A DNA stretch of 17,114 nt from Bacillota bacterium. Its GTDB lineage: Bacteria > Bacillota > Sulfobacillia > Sulfobacillales > Sulfobacillaceae. The stretch spans positions 1 to 17,114 of the forward strand of contig JAMDDZ010000129.1 in the NCBI GenBank assembly GCA_023488565.1, in the 5' to 3' direction. A program made the translations under genes and the position numbers. This document shows positions 7,514 through 12,782 of this stretch, in pieces. The notes below the pieces were generated by a model. It was not told where the DNA came from, did not search any database, and saw only the letters and a list, made by a program, of their open reading frames with translations. How positions within the stretch are numbered: position 1 is the first letter of the stretch; each line of letters starts with the position of its first letter.

Positions 7514-7912
7514 ATGAAAGCACGACTGACCGTGTCGACCGAAAACCCTTGGGAATCATTTGTAGGGTACAGCCGGGCTATTCGGATAGGAGAATTGGTA
7601 GAAGTCGCGGGGACCACTGCAGTGCAAGGGAATGAGGTATTAGGCGGAGATGACCCCTATCTGCAAACGGTGAACGCATTAAGAATCATCGAAGAATCCT
7701 TGACCAAATTGGGGGCCCGTTTGTCGGACGTTATTCGCACGCGTATGTTTGTTACGGACATTTCTCAGTGGCGGGCAATCGGCAAGGCTCATGGAGAGTT
7801 TTTTGGCGATGTTCGTCCAGTGGCCACGATGGTGGAAGTCAAGGCATTAATTGACCCCCGACTGTTGGTGGAAATCGAGGTAGAAGCTATCGTGCATCAG
7901 AGTGACGGATAA
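7514..7912 (+). CDS. RidA (YjgF/YER057c/UK114) family protein lacking the usual catalytic Arg
   Basis: The 132-aa length and fold signatures fit the Rid superfamily: VEVAGTTAV, QTVNALRIIEESLTKLG, VIRTRMFVTDISQW, IGKAHGEFFGDVRPVATMVEV and LLVEIEVEAIV. Rid proteins are trimeric. Enzymatically active RidA uses a conserved Arg (Arg105 in E. coli, in VARLP) to hydrolyse 2-aminoacrylate and other imines. At the equivalent place this protein reads VEVKALIDP, with Ala111 where Arg is expected. That points to one of the Arg-less Rid subfamilies, which lack this deaminase activity and usually sit in specialised catabolic contexts. A purine-rich TTGGGGGAC lies about ten bases before the ATG. The gene is downstream of the peptidase on the same strand. 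Confidence 0.92.
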   Translation: MKARLTVSTENPWESFVGYSRAIRIGELVEVAGTTAVQGNEVLGGDDPYLQTVNALRIIEESLTKLGARLSDVIRTRMFVTDISQWRAIGKAHGEFFGDVRPVATMVEVKALIDPRLLVEIEVEAIVHQSDG

Positions 7913-8331
7913 TAAGCCGATGCTACGGATGAGAGACCTTGTTGACCAAAAGCCATAGATCACGTGGACCTGAGCTATGACAGACGATAGCCTTATTCAC
8001 TGGGCCTTTAACGCCCGCTACCAGAAAAGCTAAAAAGTGGCGCTCAAACCAGCACCATTGGTCAGATCATGGTCAAAATGATTTGGGAAAAATAGGTACG
8101 TAATGTGGTAGAGTGATATGCGGGACCATCGCAGGTATCATGCAGTGAGAAATGACCTGAAAAACATGGGTATTCGCATTTCGGCGCTGCGAAGTCCGCG
8201 TGGCGGTAGCTGATGGGGTAGGCTTCCTAGCTCACCTTACTGCTAGGCTCTGAGCCAAAGAGCGTGATGTCATGGAACCATAGGTGACGTGGGCAATCCT
8301 TTAATTACCGCACGTCATTGGAGGTCGTCAT
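7913..8331. other. Long intergenic region with small dyad elements, no gene seen
   Basis: No reading frame of substance covers these 420 bases. CCTAGC (8226-8231) pairs with GCTAGG (8242-8247), and GGCTC-T-GAGCC follows at 8246-8256. A third dyad (TGACGTG/CACGTCA) lies at 8285-8317. None is followed by a T run. I checked for tRNA-like or riboswitch-like patterns by eye and could not support one. Confidence 0.4.
8285..8317 (+). promoter_or_regulatory. Inverted repeat just upstream of a strong ribosome site
   Basis: TGACGTG (8285-8291) and CACGTCA (8311-8317) are perfect seven-base inverted arms, 19 bases apart, with two G-T pairs possible outside them. The sequence GGAGGT (8320-8325) follows immediately, six bases ahead of an ATG at 8332. 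In RNA the hairpin would sit directly against that ribosome site. In DNA it could be an operator. The function is unknown. Confidence 0.3.
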
Positions 8332-8447
8332 ATGTCAAGATTGTGGCCGAGCCTATCCGGCGAGTCTACGACAACGCGGGTGGCGATGTCTGATCCGTTA
8401 GCAGCAAGCTCAACGCAAAACAATCACTCACAAGGAGGAGGATCACC

Positions 8448-9173
8448 ACGAACAATCCGTGGGCCAGCTGGAACCCGGGCCGTCCACCCTACATACTCGA
8501 CGGGGATAAGGTCACGATCGCGACCATTCAAGACGGCTGGGTCAAGTCAAACCGCACAGACAAGGGGGACTGGGAACTCCATTTGGAATTGTTCCCCGAA
8601 CCGTTTATTGGTCGTGTCGATGCGCCTATTGTCCTATTGAACCTCAATCCGGGATTCGACGAGAAAAGTGACCCGAACTGGCATCGCAAACCAATCATGC
8701 AGGAAGCCGTCGAGGCCAATCTCACCCAACGTCCCCAAGAATACCCATTCTATCCCTTGAGTCCTGACTTCGATGGATCGCCCATTGCCAAATGGTGGCG
8801 ACGCTTGTTAGCACCGTGGATTACGCAAAATCCCGACAATCGGAAGCACGTGGCGGAAAACGTGTTGGCCGTGGAGTTATTCCCGTATCACTCCAAGATG
8901 TATGGGCGGTTTGCCCCCTCGAGGTTGCAAGGCCTTGCGTCGTATACCTATAGCCGATCACTGGTGGCGGATGCGATAAAGCGTAATGCCAAAATCCTGG
9001 TCTTACGCAGCCAGCATGAGTGGCAAGAAGCCGTGCCCGGCCTCGCTGCCTATCGCGAAGTCTACCATCTTGGCAGCAGTAGCCGGTCACCGTCGTTAAA
9101 CAATCCAAAAGCGCATGTAGGAAAATGCTACGATCAAAAGGTGGACGCCGCCTTTAAGGCACTACTGATGTAA
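8448..9173 (+). CDS. Conserved-looking unknown protein, 241 aa, apparent non-standard (ACG) start
   Basis: The frame is coding-like from about 8448 (NNPWASWNPGRPPYILDGD) through to the stop at 9171-9173, but the first usual start codon is TTG at 8583, well inside. A very strong AAGGAGGAGG (8432-8441) stands six bases before ACG at 8448, exactly where a start is expected. I therefore place the start there, as a rare ACG start or a mutated ATG. Features include DAPIVLLNLNPGFDE, EYPFYPLSPDFDG, AKWWRRLLAPW, VLAVELFPYHS and ILVLRSQHEWQEAVPGL. The pattern LLNLNPG ... ELFPYHS is loosely like the uracil-DNA-glycosylase fold, but I cannot assign a function. It stands alone on the plus strand in a decayed neighbourhood. 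If ACG is not read, either a shorter TTG-initiated protein or no protein is made. Confidence 0.7.
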   Translation, partial: TNNPWASWNPGRPPYILDGDKVTIATIQDGWVKSNRTDKGDWELHLELFPEPFIGRVDAPIVLLNLNPGFDEKSDPNWHRKPIMQEAVEANLTQRPQEYPFYPLSPDFDGSPIAKWWRRLLAPWITQNPDNRKHVAENVLAVELFPYHSKMYGRFAPSRLQGLASYTYSRSLVADAIKRNAKILVLRSQHEWQEAVPGLAAYREVYHLGSSSRSPSLNNPKAHVGKCYDQKVDAAFKALLM

Positions 9174-9214
9174 GAGCTCTTTTGTCGGTCATAACCGGCC
9201 CTAGAAGAACTCTT
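9172..9214. terminator. Imperfect hairpin after the 241-aa gene; candidate bidirectional terminator
   Basis: AAGAGCTCTT (9172-9181) can pair with AAGAACTCTT (9205-9214) with one mismatch, and CGGT-CATA-ACCG forms an inner stem. It begins at the stop codon of the 241-aa gene and ends in TTTATTG. A minus-strand frame also stops here at 9201, so it would suit termination from both sides. The long interior loop lowers confidence. Confidence 0.4.
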
Positions 9215-9359
9215 TATTGAAAGGGTTTCGCTTAAATACATCGACGCTTTCGATTGTAAGATTAACGGTCCGGGTGTCACCGAATCTGAGCATTGGCCTT
9301 GCGTCGTCCCGCACCGCGTGTGGGGATTCAGTCAATCGAAATGTCTCAAACGTGGATTT
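9201..9359 (-). pseudogene. Short minus-strand coding-like frame, possible gene remnant
   Basis: Between an in-frame stop at 9362-9360 and the stop TAG at 9203-9201, 52 sense codons read like a real protein end: LTESPHAVRDD, then MLRFGDTRTVNLTIESVDVF and KRNPFNKEFF. There is no ATG with a ribosome site: a TTG at 9335 would give 44 residues but lacks a Shine-Dalgarno. I do not recognise the family. It may be the C-terminal relic of a longer gene whose upstream part has been lost, since the plus strand upstream carries other material. Confidence 0.3.
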
Positions 9360-9365
9360 TTAAGT

Positions 9366-9596
9366 GTCCTACGACGCTCTCGCCCGAGGGCGTCCTTACT
9401 TCAAATTGGGCTACTGGAGTGCCGGACAACCAGAAGACATTGTTTTGGCAACTTTGTTTGGTTAACCAGCGTCCATTCCCCTATCGATTTTCACTTAGAG
9501 CGCGATGGATGGCTCGATGCAGCGCACACGGCCATAGAATGCGGGTTTTTCGAATTCTTGGCTGGGGACTTGCGAAGGGAGATTCTGAATGAATAA
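9366..9596 (+). pseudogene. Degraded gene split across two frames
   Basis: From GTG 9366 one frame reads SYDALARGRPYFKLGYWSAG, then QPEDIVLATLFG, and stops at TAA about 9462. A second plus frame then carries on with SVHSPIDFHLERDGWLDAAH and ECGFFEFLAGDLRREILNE to the stop at 9594-9596. The two pieces meet near 9455-9470 and look like one protein broken by a frameshift. No Shine-Dalgarno precedes the first piece. I cannot name the family. Longer open frames over the same bases (from 9293 and 9318) start in sequence that looks non-coding. Confidence 0.35.
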
Positions 9597-9953
9597 TACC
9601 TAACAAGACAAAAGTCTGAAGATGAATATCCATCGACTGCCTCTACCGCAATGATCGTTGCAGACCTTCGCATGATCATGCAGGATACGGCCATGGATTT
9701 CGCCTTAGTGTTTTCAGGATTGATCGTATGGCTTCTACAATACGATGAGATCTTCCGAGAACGACCCATCCCTGGGACGGTCAATGACGGGATTTGTCGT
9801 GATTTTATTCTCTGTCGTTTTTTCAGGATCGTTCATGCGGGGTTATTCGCCAGATCCCCGCCGTTTTCCTGCTTTTTGCGGCAGAGAAGACGCATGCTCT
9901 GCCGGATGGAATAAAGTGTCCCGCGATGCCCGTTCTACAGGAGAGCATGGCGG
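9597..9953 (+). other. Unassigned stretch, possible decayed coding sequence
   Basis: A plus frame is open from just after 9596 to 9914. It includes KSEDEYPSTASTAMIVADLR and a hydrophobic segment DFALVFSGLIVWLL, which would span a membrane. No ribosome site precedes ATG 9651. Past about 9790 a different frame (MTGFVVILFSVVFSG) looks equally plausible. The related wording TTTTCAGGAT occurs in both hydrophobic parts (near 9711 and 9820). I see debris rather than a gene that can be called. Confidence 0.25.
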
Positions 9954-9988
9954 CCACGATGATACCATAACGTTATGTGATGTCGTGG
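9954..9988. promoter_or_regulatory. 35-bp dyad upstream of antitoxin gene; candidate operator
   Basis: Outer arms CCACGA (9954-9959) and TCGTGG (9983-9988) flank a perfect 12-base palindrome CATAACGTTATG (9966-9977). The centre of the dyad is about 100 bases ahead of the AbrB-type antitoxin start at 10074. Antitoxins of this kind usually bind inverted repeats in their own promoter, so an autoregulatory operator is a reasonable inference. It could instead form an RNA hairpin or be an unrelated element. Confidence 0.45.
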
Positions 9989-10073
9989 ATCGTTACAGCT
10001 CATATGAAAACGCAGCCCCTGTGATACACTGCTAGTAGACTCAATTAACAACTATCAGAGCGGGGTGCGGTTT

Positions 10074-10340
10074 ATGGCCATTATTCGGCTTCAGCGTCGG
10101 GGCATGCTGACTATTCCCCGTGAGATCCGCCGGAACTTGCAGCTACATGAGGGACAACCGATGGTGGTGCGAGTTCAAGATGACAGGCACATGGTGATCG
10201 AGATCCTCCCAGCCTTAAGCCCAGACGATCTGTTTACACGCTATCCGATTCATGAATCTATCGACGACACGCATTGGCACAACGACATGGCGGATGCGAT
10301 GACTGCCGATCAAGAACGGGAGGACGAGGATCGAGCCTGA
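10074..10340 (+). CDS. AbrB/MazE-fold antitoxin (VapB-type)
   Basis: This 88-aa protein begins MAIIRLQRRGMLTIPREIRR, the swapped-hairpin AbrB DNA-binding fold, followed by EGQPMVVRVQDDRHMVIEIL. A flexible acidic tail rich in D, E, M and A follows, of the sort that wraps a PIN toxin. I prefer ATG 10074, which has GGGGTG (10062-10067) six bases upstream, over GTG 10065. It should repress its own promoter through DNA binding, possibly at the dyad around 9971. The next coding sequence is a PIN toxin, but that gene is damaged, so this antitoxin may have no active target in this locus. It is a distant relative of the minus-strand antitoxin at 3454-3696, sharing the fold but with a different tail. 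Confidence 0.85.
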   Translation: MAIIRLQRRGMLTIPREIRRNLQLHEGQPMVVRVQDDRHMVIEILPALSPDDLFTRYPIHESIDDTHWHNDMADAMTADQEREDEDRA

Positions 10341-10750
10341 CGGCTACGTGGATACCAATGTGTTCTTACATGCCCAAGCGCGCGACCAGCATACCGCGGC
10401 CTGTCAGGTGTTACTCTGGGCGGCAGCAACGGGAACGGTGACCCGTGTGGCTGGATCCACTGGTTCTGCATGAATTGACCTACGTGTTACCACGTTACGT
10501 CAAGCAGATGACCTGCATAGACGTGGCGCTCTATGTCCGGACCGTGCTGAACTGGCCGGGGATTCAGATGGAGGACAAACCGCTATGGTTTGGAGTGCTC
10601 GAAACATGGGAAGCCGACCCCCGCTTAAGTTGGACCGATGCGGTTCTGATCCAGCGCTCCCTCAAGACGGGACGCGGGGTGTGGAGTCGGAATCACCGGG
10701 ATTTTGCCCGATATGCGCTACCAGAGGTAGGTTGGCCTGATGTTCAATAA
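10330..10750 (+). pseudogene. PIN-domain toxin gene (VapC-type), frameshifted and without a normal start
   Basis: The first part, in one frame, reads DGYVDTNVFLHAQARDQHTA and on to AAATGTVT. After 10441 the protein continues in the next frame: VWLDPLVLHELTYVLPRYVK ... LSWTDAVLIQ ... GVWSRNHRDF. Dropping one C of the CCC at 10442-10444 joins them into about 139 residues, the usual size. The four acidic residues expected in a PIN nuclease site are all encoded (Asp in YVDTN, Glu in LHEL, Asp in SWTDA, Asp in NHRDF). No ATG, GTG or TTG lies in frame before the catalytic Asp except GTG 10348, which would cut off the first strand. GGGAGG (10318-10323) points to ATC at 10330. Family members are tRNA or rRNA endonucleases. 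Two lesions suggest real decay, though a base-call error could explain the frameshift. Confidence 0.8.
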
Positions 10751-10805
10751 CAATAACCACTTAAACTGACGTAGCGCGTTTTTGTCCTGGGGTCCGTGGT
10801 GCCGC

Positions 10806-10832
10806 TCGGCGAAGGCTCAATGCTTTCGCCGA
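10806..10832 (+). terminator. GC-rich hairpin downstream of the toxin pseudogene
   Basis: TCGGCGAAGGC (10806-10816) pairs with GCTTTCGCCGA (10822-10832) over 11 positions including one G-T pair, with a five-base loop TCAAT. It lies about 55 bases past the end of the toxin gene and a short CTTTT follows some nine bases later. The stem is strong enough for a terminator, but the T run is delayed. Confidence 0.45.
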
Positions 10833-11054
10833 ACACCGGTCTTTTGGGAGGAAGCCCCTAGCTTGAGCGATGGAGAGGATGTCCACTCGGGTTTGGGAGT
10901 CTCTTTGGCAAATGGCTTGAGTAACAGCTGGCTTGGAATGCCAGGCATTTAATTGATTTAAAGACATTGGAAGGTGGTTGGAGCCGATCACGGTCCAGTA
11001 GTACCATCATTTCTTTACATGGACTGGAGCCAGGACAGGCAGGATTTATCCTTT

Positions 11055-11088
11055 TGCCCCGTATACTGAATAGCATCTAATCGGGGCA
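11055..11088 (+). promoter_or_regulatory. Inverted repeat around a -10-like TATACT upstream of spoVK
   Basis: TGCCCCG (11055-11061) and CGGGGCA (11082-11088) are perfect seven-base arms separated by 20 bases that begin with TATACT. The element ends 15 bases before the proposed spoVK start. It could be an operator covering the promoter or a hairpin in the mRNA leader near the ribosome site. No good -35 is visible for the housekeeping sigma factor, and I see no clear sporulation-sigma consensus. Confidence 0.3.
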
Positions 11089-11103
11089 GGGGGTGAGGAA
11101 AGG

Positions 11104-12105
11104 GTGTCATTGCGGACAAATCCGTCGGGGACGGTATCGTCCAACCCGAAAACGCCTCGTGAGGTCTTATATTGGGTGGAACACGGACGCATCAGTTCCG
11201 ATGCTGCATTAAGACATTTGAGTCAGTTGGACCGACGATCAGCCAGTGCTGCAGCGACCGAAGGGAAAGCCAATCATACCAGCCAAAAAGATCGCGCTGA
11301 TGAGGTGCTTCGACAGTTGGATCAATTGGTAGGACTGTCCGGAGTTAAATTATTGGTGCGGGAAATTCGGGCCTTTATCGAGGTACAGCAACGGCGGCTG
11401 GATTTTCATCTGCCCCAGGATACACAGATGCTGCATATGGTGTTTCAGGGGGCGCCAGGAACCGGAAAAACAACGGTAGCCCGTCTTCTGGGGCAGTTGT
11501 TTGAGGCACTTGGAGTATTGCCTAAAGGCCATTTAGTGGAAGTGGAACGGGCCGATTTGGTAGGAGAGTATATTGGCCATACTGCGCAAAAAACCCGAGA
11601 AGTGATAAAGAGATCGCTTGGCGGCATAATGTTTGTTGATGAGGCGTACTCCCTGGCCCGAGGTGGGGAAAAAGATTTCGGAAAAGAAGCCATTGATACC
11701 CTGGTCAAAGCCATGGAAGATTATCGTGGCGAGTTTTTGTTAATTTTGGCGGGCTATCCGCATGAGATGGCGTGGTTTATGTCCACCAATCCGGGGTTAT
11801 TGTCCCGATTCCCGATTCACTTGGAATTTCCCGACTACAACGCGCAAGAACTATTAGAAATTGGGCGGGCCATGTTGGCTGCTGGCCAATATGTTTTAAC
11901 CAAAGAAGCCGAGCAAGGATTTTTAAAACACTTGGAAGACCGTCAGGGAAATTGGCATACCAATGCCGGAAATGCTCGGATGATCCGCAACATCTTGGAG
12001 CATGCCGTGCGCCGTCAGGCAGTACGGCTCGCCGGTCACTTAGATGCGGTAACCCGGCATGATTTAACCCAGCTGACCTGGGCGGATCTCGAAGGAGGGC
12101 TCTAG
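11104..12105 (+). CDS. spoVK: AAA+ ATPase SpoVK (stage V sporulation protein K; CbbX-like)
   Basis: This 333-aa protein has an unstructured N-terminal part, a short helical repeat-like segment (REVLYWVEHGRISSDAALRHL) and a CbbX/SpoVK-type AAA+ module from about residue 75. Walker A is GAPGTGKT at 116-123, Walker B IMFVDEAY with Asp179-Glu180. The pore/substrate region ADLVGEYIGHTAQKTREV, the sensor LILAGYP, and PGLLSRFP with a likely Arg finger follow. Bacillus SpoVK (about 322 aa) is needed for spore maturation; CbbX relatives remodel Rubisco. Here the neighbours (GTPase, ynbB) match the spoVK-hflX-ynbB order of Bacillus, which supports the SpoVK name. GTG 11104 is preceded by GGGTGAGGAAAGG; TTG 11110 is an alternative. 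The stop overlaps the next start (TAGTG). Confidence 0.88.
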   Translation: MSLRTNPSGTVSSNPKTPREVLYWVEHGRISSDAALRHLSQLDRRSASAAATEGKANHTSQKDRADEVLRQLDQLVGLSGVKLLVREIRAFIEVQQRRLDFHLPQDTQMLHMVFQGAPGTGKTTVARLLGQLFEALGVLPKGHLVEVERADLVGEYIGHTAQKTREVIKRSLGGIMFVDEAYSLARGGEKDFGKEAIDTLVKAMEDYRGEFLLILAGYPHEMAWFMSTNPGLLSRFPIHLEFPDYNAQELLEIGRAMLAAGQYVLTKEAEQGFLKHLEDRQGNWHTNAGNARMIRNILEHAVRRQAVRLAGHLDAVTRHDLTQLTWADLEGGL

Positions 12106-12710
12106 TGGAAGCTTTGGTGGTGGGCAAGCCCAATTGCGGGAAGTCTCTATTTGTGGTGAATTTTGCCGCCTATTTGGGTCTAAAAGAAGTGCGCTTAGAA
12201 ATGATGGACCAGGACGGCGTAGTGCGGCATCAAAAATTGCCGTTAGAAAAAGCCCGTCGGCAACTGGTGTCCCATGTGGCGCACAAAACTCAGACGATGC
12301 AAAGCATCTCCGTGGACATTCTTACGGGCCGTCACCACCACGTTATCTGCCTTACCGATACTGTGGGGCTAACCGACGAAATTCATTTTGAAAACCACAT
12401 AAGGCGAGCCATGGCCATGGCACTAGACCAACTAACCCATACCTCAATGGTTTTGCATCTCATTGATGCCTCGGCCATAGGTCTAGCCAGGCCAGAATCT
12501 TTGAGCTTAATGGATGAAGCCATGGCCCGCTACGCCAGTACAATTGCTCCTTATGCCATTTTAGCCAACAAGATGGATAGGGATCTGGCCAAAGCAGGTC
12601 TCGACCGCGTTCGGGAACGATTTCGGGGCCAAGCCATCATTCCCATTTCGGCCATGACGAGACGAGGATTTCGTGATGTTAAGACGTTTATACTGCGCCA
12701 CTGGCCCTAG
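12105..12710 (+). CDS. Minimal TRAFAC-class GTPase coupled to spoVK
   Basis: This 201-aa protein is almost only a G domain: G1 GKPNCGKS at residues 7-14, G3 DTVG at 85-88, G4 NKMD at 155-158 and G5 ISAMT at 181-185. There is no N-terminal or C-terminal accessory domain. In Bacillus the gene between spoVK and ynbB encodes HflX, a ribosome-associated GTPase of over 400 aa. This protein lacks the HflX glycine-rich N-terminal domain and is not a simple HflX. GTG 12105 overlaps the spoVK stop by one base and has AAGGAGGG (12092-12099) five bases upstream, so it should be translationally coupled to SpoVK. Its role is unknown; a partner of the SpoVK ATPase or a sporulation-time ribosome factor are both possible. 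Residues 50-75 are predicted to hold the switch region. Confidence 0.88.
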   Translation: MEALVVGKPNCGKSLFVVNFAAYLGLKEVRLEMMDQDGVVRHQKLPLEKARRQLVSHVAHKTQTMQSISVDILTGRHHHVICLTDTVGLTDEIHFENHIRRAMAMALDQLTHTSMVLHLIDASAIGLARPESLSLMDEAMARYASTIAPYAILANKMDRDLAKAGLDRVRERFRGQAIIPISAMTRRGFRDVKTFILRHWP

Positions 12711-12782
12711 AGTTGGGAAAGAGATTTGCATCTGTGGGCTCCTGGTGTATGATGGTTCGCGAGTAAAGGAGCGATTCATCCG

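Larger units (their letters stand above)
10751..11103. other. Intergenic region before spoVK, with hairpins
   Basis: No gene can be supported: two minus-strand frames of 72-76 codons lack ribosome sites and motifs. The region holds a strong hairpin at 10806-10832, a near-palindrome AATGCC-A-GGCATT at 10937-10949 and an inverted repeat at 11055-11088. Transcription of the spoVK cluster must begin in this stretch or further upstream. Confidence 0.4.

Noticed and set aside
7417..7635. 72-codon frame starting inside the peptidase stop (TGATG)
   Set aside because: It runs over the start of the well-supported RidA-family gene in another frame and has no Shine-Dalgarno of its own.
8150..8260. tRNA or riboswitch in the GC-rich, dyad-containing segment
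   Set aside because: I could not build a cloverleaf or match a known riboswitch core; only short simple hairpins are present.
8583..9173. TTG 8583 as the start of the unknown 241-aa gene
   Set aside because: Coding-like sequence and the strong ribosome site both lie upstream of it, and there is no ribosome site in front of TTG 8583.
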